Assembly (NCBI GenBank): GCA_020638195.1
Contig: JACKJC010000003.1
Span: forward strand, 434,001-498,000
Length of the DNA: 64,000 nt
Origin: Methylobacteriaceae bacterium
GTDB taxonomy: Bacteria; Pseudomonadota; Alphaproteobacteria; Rhizobiales; Beijerinckiaceae
Direction: 5' to 3'
The notes under the pieces were generated by a model. It searched no databases. It was not told the DNA's origin and saw nothing but the letters and a program-made list of their open reading frames with translations. Below are positions 1 through 8,388 of this stretch, in pieces. Every line of letters begins with the position of its first letter. Position 1 is the first letter of the stretch. The position numbers and the translations under genes are program-made.

Positions 1-1
1 T

Positions 2-1054
2 CAGGAAGGCGAGGAGGGGCTGTTCTACACATGGTCAGCGGATGAGATTCGCGCAGCGCTTGGCGAAGAAGCGCAGGCGTTCGCGGACGCCTATGACGTA
101 CGCGCGGGCGGCAATTGGGAAGGGCGCAACGTGCTGCGCCGCGTAGCGCCCTATGGCGACGCAGGTTCGGAGATCGCACTCGCAACCAGTCGCGCAAAAC
201 TTTTCGACATCAGGGAGAAACGCGAAAAACCCGCACGCGACGACAAGATTCTCGTCGACTGGAACGGCCTGATGATCCGCGCGCTCGCACGCGCTTCCGT
301 CGTCTTCAGGCAGCCGTCGTGGCTCGAGGTCGCAGAGGCGGCGTTTCGTTTCGTCGACAATATGGCGCGTGAAAAAAGCGGGCGGCTCGCGCATGCATGG
401 CGTGGCCGCGTGTCGGCGATCGGCCAACTGGACGATTACGCCGCCTTCACGCTCGCCGCGCTCGCGCTGTTCGAGACGACGGGCGCGCGCGCCTGTCTCG
501 ACAAGGCGCTATCGACTGCGCGCGAGGCGCAGCAGATATTTGGCGATGACGACGGCAGCCTGTTCATAACCGCGAAGGGCGCGGCCGACGTGCCGGTCGG
601 CCGCCCGCGCCACGTACGCGACAATGCTACGCCTTCGGGCGTGGGGCTCATGGCGGAAGCCTTCGCGCGCCTCTGGCATCTGACGGGCGATGCGCACTGG
701 CGCGAGGCCTGCGAAAGATTGATCCGCGCCTTTTCCGGCGCCGGCGCGGCGCTCGCGTTGAGCCCCACCCTGCTTGCCGCCGCCGATCTTCTGGAACGCG
801 CCGCCGTGGTCGTCATTGCGGGCGATAGCGGCGCCGACGCCCTGTTGCGCGCGGCGCTTGCCGCGCCCGATCCCGCAATCTGCGTCTTGCGGACGAAGGA
901 CGGCGCGGATTGGCCGACGTCGAGCCCCGCGCACGGCCGCACGCCGGTCGGGGGCATGGCGGCGGCCTATGTCTGTCGCGGCATGGTCTGCGGTCTGCCG
1001 GTCCTCGAAGCGTCGGCGCTGACGCGCGATCTCGCGCGCGGCGCCGCGACCTAG
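2..1054 (+). CDS. YyaL/DUF255 thioredoxin-domain protein, C-terminal part (cut by window edge)
   Basis: The frame is open from the first bases of the window, so the start and the N-terminal thioredoxin-like DUF255 domain lie outside. What remains is the alpha/alpha-barrel part typical of the YyaL (spermatogenesis-associated protein 20-like) family: an early GLFYTWSADEI stretch, an internal KILVDWNGLMIRAL segment, and a C-terminal GGMAAAYVCRGMVCGLP end in which the paired cysteines are a family hallmark. The biochemical role of the family is not established; it resembles N-acylglucosamine 2-epimerase folds. The gene converges on the small secreted-protein gene just downstream, with only one base between the stop codons. 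Confidence 0.85.
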   Translation, partial: QEGEEGLFYTWSADEIRAALGEEAQAFADAYDVRAGGNWEGRNVLRRVAPYGDAGSEIALATSRAKLFDIREKREKPARDDKILVDWNGLMIRALARASVVFRQPSWLEVAEAAFRFVDNMAREKSGRLAHAWRGRVSAIGQLDDYAAFTLAALALFETTGARACLDKALSTAREAQQIFGDDDGSLFITAKGAADVPVGRPRHVRDNATPSGVGLMAEAFARLWHLTGDAHWREACERLIRAFSGAGAALALSPTLLAAADLLERAAVVVIAGDSGADALLRAALAAPDPAICVLRTKDGADWPTSSPAHGRTPVGGMAAAYVCRGMVCGLPVLEASALTRDLARGAAT

Positions 1055-1055
1055 A

Positions 1056-1409
1056 TCAGAGCCGCGCCGCGCGCCAGCGGCCCGAGCAGGATTGGCTGGG
1101 CGCGTCCCAGCGGCCGCTGCCGGTCCTGTCGTGCATCATGCCATCGGCATTGACCATGCTCGCGACATTGAACCGCGCCTGCCCCTGCGCGTCGATCGAG
1201 CCCGAGGCGCTGACCGGCAGCTCCCGCACCCGCTGCAGTCGGTTGCCGGCGACGATCACCGTCCAGGTCTGCGGATTGCAATCGCCTTTTTCCGTTACCA
1301 CCGAGACGGACCACGTGCCGTCGAACTTGCCGTCGTTTCCGGCGAATGAGGGAGAGGCTGCGACCATAGCGAGCGCGAGCGCGAACGCGCCATTTCTCGT
1401 GCGAGACAT
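1056..1409 (-). CDS. small secreted hypothetical protein
   Basis: This 117-residue protein begins with a clear Sec signal peptide (positive MSRTRNG, hydrophobic run, cleavage near SFAG at about residue 24). The mature part has a FDGTWSVSVVTEKGDC start and ends GRWDAPSQSCSGRWRA, a layout seen in small alphaproteobacterial periplasmic proteins that carry one disulphide. No catalytic motif is visible and I cannot name a family. It converges with the YyaL-type gene and is probably transcribed alone. Confidence 0.7.
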   Translation of the reverse strand: MSRTRNGAFALALAMVAASPSFAGNDGKFDGTWSVSVVTEKGDCNPQTWTVIVAGNRLQRVRELPVSASGSIDAQGQARFNVASMVNADGMMHDRTGSGRWDAPSQSCSGRWRAARL

Positions 1410-1528
1410 CGATTATTCCGTATGGGTTTCAGGGGCGACCCGAATGGCCGTGCGGCATTGCGCTTCGCACGGCTCCAATCGGTCGCGCGCTCAATCCCAC
1501 AGGTTTGCGGCGCAAATTCGACGGGTCT

Positions 1529-2035
1529 CTAGCTCTGCCGGAACGGCTTGACGTCGCGGACGGTCCAGTCGTCCGTACCGCCGGTGCGGCAGGCCGAGCC
1601 CTGCACGACTTCCTTGGCGTCGCCGCCGTCGATTTTCGCGATGAAGGCCCGACAGACCTCGCCATCGACCGGATAGGGCGCGGCGACGGGGATGAACGTG
1701 CCCTTGCGGCCGGTCTGCGGATTGTCCCAGGCGACGGTGGAGCCGTTGCCCTGCGGGTCGAGCGCGGTGGCGAGCGCGGCGCGGGCCCGCCGCCAGTCTT
1801 CTGTTTCCAGATGCCGTGAAAGCGGCGAGGCGCTCGTTGCTGTGACGGAAGTCTTGGCGATCGAGCCGGTCGGCTCGTGGTCGACGCCCGCGACGGTCGC
1901 GGAGCCCATCAATGGCAGCGACATCGAGCAGCCCGCAAGCGTCAGCCCGCAAACCGTCGCGAGCGCGATCCCCCGCGCGGGGGCGCAGGCGCGCTCTATG
2001 GAAACGATTGCTGAAGGACGCCGGGGGCTACGCAC
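1529..2035 (-). CDS. RT0821/Lpp0805-type surface lipoprotein
   Basis: The 168-residue product has a hydrophobic leader ending in the lipobox LAGC at about residues 33-36, so it is likely a lipoprotein. The second half contains ALDPQGNGSTVAWDNPQTG, a VCRAF stretch and a terminal W-x-V-RDVKPF motif, which together mark the rickettsial 17-kDa-antigen/RT0821-Lpp0805 surface protein family. The function in free-living species is unknown; an envelope role is inferred. Its start faces pdxH, with only 29 bases between the two starts if PdxH begins at 2065, so the promoters must overlap or lie in coding sequence. Confidence 0.78.
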   Translation of the reverse strand: MRSPRRPSAIVSIERACAPARGIALATVCGLTLAGCSMSLPLMGSATVAGVDHEPTGSIAKTSVTATSASPLSRHLETEDWRRARAALATALDPQGNGSTVAWDNPQTGRKGTFIPVAAPYPVDGEVCRAFIAKIDGGDAKEVVQGSACRTGGTDDWTVRDVKPFRQS

Positions 2036-2064
2036 TCTGTTCCGCCATGATACAAGGAACCGTC

Positions 2065-2691
2065 ATGGATACTCGCGCAGAGCAGTTAACGGCCGGTGAC
2101 TTTACGGAGGCGGCCGAGCCTTTCGGCCTTTTCGAGCAATGGCTCGCGGAGGCGAAAGCCAAGGAAATCAACGATCCCGACGCCATGGCGCTGGCGACGG
2201 TCGACGCCGACGGCATGCCCAACCTTCGCATGGTCCTGTGCCGGGCCTTCGACTCGCGCGGGCCGGTTTTCTACACCAACGCCGAGAGCGCCAAGGGCGT
2301 GGAACTGCTCGGCGCGCACAAGGCGGCGGCCTTGTTTCACTGGAAATCGCTGCGCCGGCAGGTGCGCATCCGCGGCCCCGTCGAGATCGTGGACGAGGCC
2401 CAGTCCGACGCCTATTTCGCTTCGCGGCCGCGCGACAGCCGCATCGGCGCCTGGGCAAGCCAGCAGTCGCGCCCACTCGAAAGCCGGTTCGCGCTGGAAA
2501 AGGCGGTCGCGAAATTCGCCGCCAAATATGCGATCGGCGAGGTGCCGCGCCCGCCCTACTGGAAGGGGTTCCGCATCAGGCCGGTGCAGTTCGAATTCTG
2601 GTCCGACGGCGCATTCCGCCTGCACAACCGCATCGATTTCCGACGCGATGCGCCGGACGGCGACTGGCGCAAGCAGCGCCTCTATCCTTGA
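2065..2691 (+). CDS. pdxH: pyridoxamine 5'-phosphate oxidase
   Basis: FMN-dependent enzyme that oxidises pyridoxamine- or pyridoxine-5'-phosphate to pyridoxal 5'-phosphate. Visible hallmarks are DPDAMALATVDADGMPNLRMVLCR near residue 30-55, the phosphate/FMN-binding segment HWKSLRRQVRIRG, SRPRDSRIGAWASQQS, and the C-terminal signature WKGFRIRPVQFEFW with RLHNR. Starting at ATG 2065 gives 208 residues, close to the normal family length of about 210; ATG 2047 in the same frame is an alternative. The Nudix gene follows 10 bases later, so the two are probably cotranscribed. Confidence 0.95.
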   Translation: MDTRAEQLTAGDFTEAAEPFGLFEQWLAEAKAKEINDPDAMALATVDADGMPNLRMVLCRAFDSRGPVFYTNAESAKGVELLGAHKAAALFHWKSLRRQVRIRGPVEIVDEAQSDAYFASRPRDSRIGAWASQQSRPLESRFALEKAVAKFAAKYAIGEVPRPPYWKGFRIRPVQFEFWSDGAFRLHNRIDFRRDAPDGDWRKQRLYP

Positions 2692-2701
2692 GCCATCGCC
2701 C

Positions 2702-3169
2702 GTGACGCAAGCTGCGCCCGCCCTCGATAATGATGATCGAACCTATCCCGCGCGCCCGATCCTGGCGGCGTCCATCGCCGTGTTTCGCGATGGCAAGGTC
2801 CTGATCGCAACTCGCACAAAACCGCCGGGGGCCGGCGTCTGGTCCCTGCCGGGCGGCCTCGTCGAGCCCGGCGAGACCATCGAGGAAGCAGCCCTGCGCG
2901 AATTGATGGAAGAGGTGGGAGTCGAGGCCCGCATCATCGGCTTCAACCGGCATGTGCAGCGCATCGACCGCGACGACGAAGGCCGGGTGCGCCATCATTT
3001 CGTTGTCGCCTCATTCGTCGGCGTCTGGACCGGTGGCGAGGCGACGACGGGCCCGGAGGCGGGCGAGGTCCGCTGGGTCGATCCGCACGATCTCGACGGC
3101 TTGCCGACGACGCCGCATCTCGCGCGCATTCTCGCGCGCGCCGCCGAAATCTGCGGGCAAGCGACATGA
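2702..3169 (+). CDS. Nudix hydrolase
   Basis: The 155-residue protein carries an intact Nudix box, GGLVEPGETIEEAALRELMEE followed by VGV, with the metal-binding REx2EE core. Family members hydrolyse nucleoside diphosphates linked to another moiety; the substrate here cannot be read from the sequence. The chosen start is GTG 2702, placing a short N-terminus (VTQAAPALDN) ahead of the first beta strand RPILAASIAVFRDG. The last four bases overlap the next start in an ATGA arrangement, so the downstream gene is translationally coupled. Confidence 0.9.
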   Translation: MTQAAPALDNDDRTYPARPILAASIAVFRDGKVLIATRTKPPGAGVWSLPGGLVEPGETIEEAALRELMEEVGVEARIIGFNRHVQRIDRDDEGRVRHHFVVASFVGVWTGGEATTGPEAGEVRWVDPHDLDGLPTTPHLARILARAAEICGQAT

Positions 3170-3624
3170 AGCGCGTGAGCCGGGCTGTTCTCTGCGCGCT
3201 CGCGCTGTCGCTGATCGCGTCGCCGGCCATGCCGGTCGAACGCAAGCCCGCGCGGCCGTCGGCGGCGGCGAAGGCGCCGGAGAAAAAGCCCGAGCCCCCG
3301 CCGGAGCCTACGCCCGGCGTCCCGCTCTACGAGAACCAGCTCCTGCGCCTTTCCGAAATCATGGGCGCGCTTTCCTACCTCCGGGATCTCTGCGGCGACG
3401 GCGACGGCGCCGAATATCGCGCGAAAATGGCGGCGCTGCTCGATGCGGAGGGAACGGCGCCCGAGCGCCGCGAAAAGCTCGCCGGCGCTTACAACCGCGG
3501 CTATCGCGGCTACGAGACGACCTACGGCCAATGCACGGCGAATGCGCGCGCGGCGATCGCTCGTTTCGTCGCCGAAGGCGGGCGTTTGGCGCGCGATATT
3601 TCCGACCGTTACGGCGGCGCGTGA
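3166..3624 (+). CDS. TIGR02301-family periplasmic protein
   Basis: This 152-residue protein has a signal peptide (MKRVSRAVLCALALSLIASPAMP), then a Pro/Ala/Lys-rich linker to about residue 50, then a conserved domain LLRLSEIMGALSYLRDLCG ... YNRGYRGYETTYGQCTANA with two cysteines. This matches the TIGR02301 family, which is largely confined to Rhizobiales; the function is unknown. It overlaps the Nudix gene by ATGA, so both are expressed from one message. Confidence 0.85.
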   Translation: MKRVSRAVLCALALSLIASPAMPVERKPARPSAAAKAPEKKPEPPPEPTPGVPLYENQLLRLSEIMGALSYLRDLCGDGDGAEYRAKMAALLDAEGTAPERREKLAGAYNRGYRGYETTYGQCTANARAAIARFVAEGGRLARDISDRYGGA

Positions 3625-3722
3625 CGTCGCGCGATATGGTTAACCGGAAGTTGCGACGCCGCGTTAACCTTCCATCAAGACCTTGATCGCGTACGCGCGA
3701 GCGGCCGTATAGGTTGCCGACC

Positions 3723-3983
3723 ATGACGTCGTTTCTCCCCGCCCTGCAACTCGACCTCGACATCGCGACCGAAGACCGTCGCGCCGCGCTCGTCTATGTC
3801 AACGACGCCTTCGTCGAGGCGCTGATGGCGGGGCTCGACATGGAATCCTTCGCCGACGCCGCGATCACAGCGGGCTTGCAGGAACTCGTCGCACGCTACG
3901 GCGAGGACGCCGTGGCGAGCTTCACCGCGAAGCTGCCCGAGCGCGTCCGCCGCGGCGATTTCACGGTCGGCGCGCGACATTGA
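3723..3983 (+). CDS. small conserved hypothetical protein
   Basis: An 86-residue acidic protein without signal peptide or membrane segment, if translated from ATG 3723; a TTG at 3714 in the same frame is possible. The sequence reads as a helical protein (AALVYVNDAFVEALMAG, ELVARYGEDAVASF) of the kind seen next to TIGR02301 genes in Hyphomicrobiales. I recognise no domain. It is followed by a palindromic repeat rather than another gene. Confidence 0.6.
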   Translation: MTSFLPALQLDLDIATEDRRAALVYVNDAFVEALMAGLDMESFADAAITAGLQELVARYGEDAVASFTAKLPERVRRGDFTVGARH

Positions 3984-4014
3984 AATTTCCAGCTCTCGCG
4001 AAATCATACCCGCC

Positions 4015-4106
4015 GTCATTGCGAGCGAAGCGAAGCAATCCATCCAGCGGAACCTGATCCAGATGCGGGGCGGGATCGCCACGTCGCTGCGCTCCTCGCG
4101 ATGACG
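4015..4106. repeat. REP-like palindrome, GTCATTGCGAG type (copy 1)
   Basis: The left arm GTCATTGCGAGCGAAGCG-aagcaatcc and the right arm ggatcgcc-acgtcgctgcgctcctcgc-GATGAC form an imperfect inverted repeat of about 92 bases. The same arms occur at 13013, 20059 and 52660. It lies in the gap between two small genes and could end or stabilise messages. Confidence 0.8.
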
Positions 4107-4192
4107 ACTGACTAGATCTACCGTGCGGCGCTGCTCGGTTCCTGCCCGAATGAAGCGGACGCAAAAAGGCCACGCGCCTCGCTCAGGTTCGA

Positions 4193-4705
4193 ATGATGGC
4201 CCCTCCCAAATCGTCTATATCTAAATTCTCCGAGCCGATGACGGACGCAGCCGCGTTGCCGCGCGCTGTCGTCGCCATCCGTCAGAAAATTCTGCAAGCC
4301 TGCGCGACGCGCGACATCGAGGCGCTACGCATCCCCATCGACTGGAACGAGGTGCGCCCGCTGTTCGAGCGCGGCGTAAAGCGCCCGCCCGGGGAAGATC
4401 CAATCGAGCGCCTGAAGACACTGTCCTTTGACGGCAAGGGCGAGGAAATTCTCACGCTGCTGCGCAACGTGCTGCGGCAGGCCTATGTGATCGAGACGCG
4501 CGGCAAGGCGCGGATGTTCATCTGGCCGGCCTTCGCCCTGAAGCCGCCTGTCGATCCGACGCCGGACGAACGCCAGATCATGCTCGCCTGCGTGCGCTTC
4601 GCGGACCTTTCGCGCGCCGACAAATCGGGCCGTCCGCCGCCGATGCGCATCGGCATCGCGGCCGACGGCGTCTGGCATTACTTCTGGTCGGCCGATCCGG
4701 AATAG
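4193..4705 (+). CDS. conserved hypothetical protein
   Basis: A 170-residue soluble protein with no signal peptide; ATG 4238 (starting MTDAAALPRAV) is an alternative start giving 155 residues and looks equally natural. It contains a WNEVRPLFERG segment and ends with MRIGIAADGVWHYFWSADP, a pattern known from uncharacterised alphaproteobacterial proteins. No catalytic motif is evident. It converges with the BenE-type transporter gene, seven bases away. Confidence 0.7.
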   Translation: MMAPPKSSISKFSEPMTDAAALPRAVVAIRQKILQACATRDIEALRIPIDWNEVRPLFERGVKRPPGEDPIERLKTLSFDGKGEEILTLLRNVLRQAYVIETRGKARMFIWPAFALKPPVDPTPDERQIMLACVRFADLSRADKSGRPPPMRIGIAADGVWHYFWSADPE

Positions 4706-4711
4706 GGCGCG

Positions 4712-5932
4712 TCAGCCCTTCGCGTAATGCTCTCGCTCGAGAATGCGCGAGACGATGGCGCCGGCGACCAGCCCCCAGAAGGCCGCGCCGATGCCGAACA
4801 GCGGAATGTCGGCGATCGTCACCAAGAGGCTCGCCAGAGCGCCGAAGGCGTAAGGGCCCTTGAACGACGACACGAAGGCGCCCTGCAATACGCGTAGCAT
4901 GGCGAGCCCGCCGAGCATCATGATGAATTCCTTCGGCGTCGACAGCATCAGCCGCGTGAAGGTTGGCGAGAACAGGCCGAAGACAATGGCGAGCCCGCCC
5001 GTCGACAGGGCCGCCGCATAATGGCGATGGCGCTCGCCCGACGATGTGACGATGCCGTTGGTCGGCCCCGTGAGGCAAGTGCCGACGCCGCCCACCGCCG
5101 CGCTGAAAACGCCGCCGATTCCGCAGGCGATCGTCACGGCGTTTGCCGGCGGCTTGTGGCCCGCCGCCTGCAGGATCGCAAAGCCCTGCGCGTTCTGCAC
5201 CACGAGCACGGTGATGGCGAGCGGCACGACGAGCTCGATCATCGCCTGCCACGAGAAGGCGGCGCTTGCGATCACGGGCTTGGCGAGCGCGAGCCCGGTC
5301 AAAGCTTCTCCCGCGCCGCGCGGCGAGACGATCAGGACGATCGCGCCGACGATCAGCGCGCCGAGAATGGGCGGCATCAAGCGGGCGATGCGCTCGTTCG
5401 CCGACAACGCGAGAAAGGCCACGAGCATCGCCCAGCCGAGCAGCGGATAGCCGCTGAGCGCGCGCACGATGTCGAGCCCGAAGCGCAGGAAGACGCCCGC
5501 GACCATGCCCATGACGATGGGCATGGGAATCCATTCGAGCGCGCGTTTTGCGAGGCCGGTGGCGCCGACGATCAGGATCAGCAGGCTCGTCGCATAATAG
5601 CAGCCGACGACTTGGGCGAAGCTGAGATGCGCGAGCCCCTGGCCCGCGAGCACCGTGCCTGGAATGGTCCAGAAAAAGCAGAGCGGCTGGCGGTATCGCC
5701 ACGTCATGAACAGCGTCAGCGCGCCGTTGATGAAGAAGCAAGCGAAGATCCAGGATGCGATCTGCGCGTCGCTGAGATGCGCCTTGGTCGCGACTGACAG
5801 AACGATGGCGACCGGACCGGTCGCGGCGAAAATGAAGCCGATGAGCCCGTTGACGAATTGCAGCGGGCCGAGGTCGCGCAGGACCTGCGACAGGGTAAGC
5901 GGTTCGGCGGCGGGATCGGCGAGGGATGACAT
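4712..5932 (-). CDS. BenE-family benzoate/H+ symporter-like transporter
   Basis: A 406-residue polytopic inner-membrane protein with about 11-12 hydrophobic segments. It matches the benzoate:H+ symporter (BenE) family of the nucleobase-cation-symporter-like fold: an N-terminal GFIFAATGPVAIVL, WTIPGTVLAG, and the conserved GGVGTCLTGPTNGIVTSS loop at mid-length. The start is placed at ATG 5932 (MSSLADPAAEP); longer forms add no family sequence. It begins 38 bases after the dihydroorotase stop, in the same direction, so the two may form an operon. That pairing raises the possibility of a ring carboxylate other than benzoate as substrate. Confidence 0.86.
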   Translation of the reverse strand: MSSLADPAAEPLTLSQVLRDLGPLQFVNGLIGFIFAATGPVAIVLSVATKAHLSDAQIASWIFACFFINGALTLFMTWRYRQPLCFFWTIPGTVLAGQGLAHLSFAQVVGCYYATSLLILIVGATGLAKRALEWIPMPIVMGMVAGVFLRFGLDIVRALSGYPLLGWAMLVAFLALSANERIARLMPPILGALIVGAIVLIVSPRGAGEALTGLALAKPVIASAAFSWQAMIELVVPLAITVLVVQNAQGFAILQAAGHKPPANAVTIACGIGGVFSAAVGGVGTCLTGPTNGIVTSSGERHRHYAAALSTGGLAIVFGLFSPTFTRLMLSTPKEFIMMLGGLAMLRVLQGAFVSSFKGPYAFGALASLLVTIADIPLFGIGAAFWGLVAGAIVSRILEREHYAKG

Positions 5933-5970
5933 CGGCGCATTCTGTCCGATGGCGCAGTCGCGCGCCAGTC

Positions 5971-7296
5971 TCAGAGCGCGGCGTGGAACCGCACTGCGGC
6001 GCCGCGCGCTGGCGTGACGAGCTCGCCCTGCCACATGACTCTTGCGCCGCGCACGATGGTCCCGACCGGCCAGCCGGTCACCTGCTTGCCGTGATACGGC
6101 GTCCAGCCCGCGCGCGAGGCGATCCACTCGTCGCTGATCGTCTCGCGACGCTTGAGATCGACGACGGTGAAGTCGGCGTCGTAACCTACCGCCACGCGCC
6201 CTTTGCGCGCGATGCCGAAAAGACGCGCCGGACCCGCGCTCGACAGATCGACGAAACGTTCGAGCGTCAGCCGTCCGGCCGCGACATGATCGAGCATGAC
6301 CGGCACGAGCGTCTGCACGCCGGTCATGCCCGAGGGGCTTTCGGGGTACGGCTTTGCCTTTTCCTCCAGCGTGTGCGGCGCGTGGTCCGAGCCCAGAATA
6401 TCGGCGACGCCTTCCGCGACGCCGCGCCAGATTCGGTCGCGATGGAAAGTCTCGCGAACCGGCGGGTTCATCTGCAATTTCGTGCCGAGGCGCGCGTAGT
6501 CGTCCGACGACAGCGTGAGGTGATGCGGCGTCACTTCCACGGAGGCGACATCCTTGTGCGCGGCCAAAAACTCGATCTCATCGCCGGTCGAGACATGCAG
6601 CACATGGATGGTCGCGCGCTGTTCGCGCGCGATGCGCACGAGGCGTTGCGTGCATTGCAGCGCCGCCGTCACGTCGCGCCAGACGTGATGCGAATTGGGG
6701 TCGCCTTTGACGCGCAAGGGTTTGCGCTCATTGAGGCGATATTCGTCTTCCGAATGGAAGGCCGCGCGCCGCCGCGTCGCGCCGAGGATGCGCGACACGC
6801 CGTCGTCGTCCTCCACCAGCAGCGAGCCGGTCGACGAACCCATGAACACCTTGACGCCAGCCGCGCCCGGCAGACGCTCGAGCTCCGGAATGTCAGCGAC
6901 ATTCTCGTGCGTGCCGCCGACCCAGAAGGCGAAGTCGCAATGCATCCGGTTTTTCGCGCGCGCGACCTTGTCGGCGAGTTCGGGCTCGCCTGTCGTAAGC
7001 GGATTGGTGTTGGGCATTTCGAAGACGGCGGTCACGCCGCCGAGCACGGCGCCGCGCGAACCGGTCTCGAGGTCTTCCTTGTGGGTCGGGCCTGGCTCGC
7101 GGAAATGCACCTGGGTGTCGATGACGCCGGGCAGGATGGTCAGCCCCCGGCAATCGATGCGTTCTCCCGCCGACGCCCACGAAAGATCGCCGATTGCGGC
7201 GATCGTGTCGCCGATCACGCCAATGTCGCGCTGGCCCCGCCCGTCCTGGTTGACGAGCTCGCCGCCGGAAAGAATGAGGTCATAGGTCTGGGTCAT
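5971..7296 (-). CDS. pyrC: dihydroorotase (class I)
   Basis: Amidohydrolase of pyrimidine synthesis that interconverts carbamoyl-aspartate and dihydroorotate. The 441-residue protein has the metal-binding D-x-H-x-R motif (VIDTQVHFREPG, about residue 60), the NTNP loop (FEMPNTNPL), a GVKVFMGSSTG strand with the Lys that is normally carbamylated, the histidine ligands in HVLHVSTG and EVTPHHL, and GSDHAPHT with the catalytic Asp. All key residues are present, which argues for an active enzyme rather than a PyrX-like remnant. It is upstream of the BenE-type transporter in one transcriptional direction. Confidence 0.92.
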   Translation of the reverse strand: MTQTYDLILSGGELVNQDGRGQRDIGVIGDTIAAIGDLSWASAGERIDCRGLTILPGVIDTQVHFREPGPTHKEDLETGSRGAVLGGVTAVFEMPNTNPLTTGEPELADKVARAKNRMHCDFAFWVGGTHENVADIPELERLPGAAGVKVFMGSSTGSLLVEDDDGVSRILGATRRRAAFHSEDEYRLNERKPLRVKGDPNSHHVWRDVTAALQCTQRLVRIAREQRATIHVLHVSTGDEIEFLAAHKDVASVEVTPHHLTLSSDDYARLGTKLQMNPPVRETFHRDRIWRGVAEGVADILGSDHAPHTLEEKAKPYPESPSGMTGVQTLVPVMLDHVAAGRLTLERFVDLSSAGPARLFGIARKGRVAVGYDADFTVVDLKRRETISDEWIASRAGWTPYHGKQVTGWPVGTIVRGARVMWQGELVTPARGAAVRFHAAL

Positions 7297-7350
7297 TTGG
7301 GGTCCTCGGGTTGGTCAGGGTTTAGACCAACGCGCGGCTCCGCGAAACAG

Positions 7351-7412
7351 CCGGGACCGCCGGCCTCTGGCCGGCGTTATGCAGGGAGCCGGCTGGAGGC
7401 CGGCGGTCCCGG
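7351..7412. repeat. perfect 17-bp inverted repeat (CCGGGACCGCCGGCCTC type)
   Basis: The arm 7351-7367 is the exact reverse complement of 7396-7412, and an inner GCCGGC pairs again, giving a long GC-rich hairpin. It sits between the divergent pyrC and ygfZ-like genes. A truncated relative starts near the right edge of the window (63977). It has no T-run, so it looks like a repeat element rather than a terminator. Confidence 0.8.
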
Positions 7413-7465
7413 CTTGACTTGGGCCCGCGCCGACACAATTTGCCGTGTCCTGACAGGATTGTTCC

Positions 7466-8308
7466 ATGCCCGCCGTTCTTCTCACCGACCGCGCCGTTCT
7501 CTCCGTTTCCGGCGCCGATGCCCGCCATTTTCTGCAAGGCCTCGTCACTTGCGACATGACGAAGATTTCAGCCGAAGCGCCGGGCTTCGGCGCCCTGCTG
7601 ACGCCGCAGGGCAAGATCCTTTTCGATTTCCTGATTGCGCAGGACGGAGAACGCTTCCTGCTCGATACGTCCCGTGAAAAGGCGGCCGACCTCCTGAAAC
7701 GCCTGACCTTCTATCGTCTGCGCGCCAAGGTCGAACTCGCAAACCTGTCAGATGACGCGAAGGGCGACGAGGCGCTCGCCGTCGTCGCGCTGTTCGGCGA
7801 TGCGCAGGCGCCGGTTGATGCGCTCGTCTTCGCCGATCCGCGCGCGAAAGCGTTGGGCAAACGCGCGATCCTGCCGGTCGCGCCGGCGCGGGCTTTTGCA
7901 GGCGATGCGCGAGGCGAATACGAGGCCCATCGCATCGCCTGCGGCGTGCCGTCGGGCGGGCTCGATTTCGCCTATGGCGACGCCTTTCCGCACGAGACCA
8001 ACATGGACCTGCTAAACGGCGTCGCCTTCGACAAGGGGTGTTATATCGGGCAAGAGGTTGTCTCGCGCATGCAGCACCGCGGGTTGGTCCGCAAGCGCGT
8101 GCTGAAGGTGGCGATCGATGGCGAAGCCGCGCCCGGCGCGGAGATTCGCGCCGGCGAGATCGCTGTCGGCGTGCTCGGCGGCGCGCAGGGCGGGCGGGGA
8201 CTTGCGACCCTGCGGCTCGACCGGCTGGAAGATTCGAACGGAGCGCCATTAGCCGCAGGCGACGTGCAGGTCAGCGTCCTGGACCGGGCGCCGCAAGGCT
8301 CGCCCTAG
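7466..8308 (+). CDS. ygfZ: folate-binding YgfZ/GcvT-like protein
   Basis: A 280-residue member of the GcvT-related YgfZ family, which uses tetrahydrofolate in assembly or repair of certain Fe-S enzymes. The diagnostic signature is K-G-C-Y-x-G-Q-E, present here as FDKGCYIGQEVVSRM at about residues 189-203. N-terminal SVSGADARHFLQGLVTCD and the downstream HRGLVRKRVLKV segment also fit. The start ATG 7466 gives MPAVLLTDRAVLSVSG, matching the normal N-terminus. A short hairpin separates it from tag. Confidence 0.9.
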   Translation: MPAVLLTDRAVLSVSGADARHFLQGLVTCDMTKISAEAPGFGALLTPQGKILFDFLIAQDGERFLLDTSREKAADLLKRLTFYRLRAKVELANLSDDAKGDEALAVVALFGDAQAPVDALVFADPRAKALGKRAILPVAPARAFAGDARGEYEAHRIACGVPSGGLDFAYGDAFPHETNMDLLNGVAFDKGCYIGQEVVSRMQHRGLVRKRVLKVAIDGEAAPGAEIRAGEIAVGVLGGAQGGRGLATLRLDRLEDSNGAPLAAGDVQVSVLDRAPQGSP

Positions 8309-8317
8309 TCAGCAAAC

Positions 8318-8335
8318 GCGAGCCTGAGGGCTCGC
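8318..8335. repeat. short GCGAGCC hairpin, relative of the repeat at 57323
   Basis: GCGAGCC (8318-8324) pairs with GGCTCGC (8329-8335) around a TGAG loop. The sequence GAGCCTGAGGGCTCGCGG is nearly the same as the right arm of the larger inverted repeat at 57323-57380, so this is probably a partial copy of that element lying between ygfZ and tag. Confidence 0.6.
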
Positions 8336-8388
8336 GGTTCATCGGCTGTCCACTTTCGCGATTCCCCGCATTTCGCTATGCACAGGGC

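Noticed and set aside
5926..7677. Plus-strand open frame of 583 codons across pyrC and ygfZ
   Set aside because: Runs antisense through pyrC and out of frame in ygfZ, both well-supported genes.
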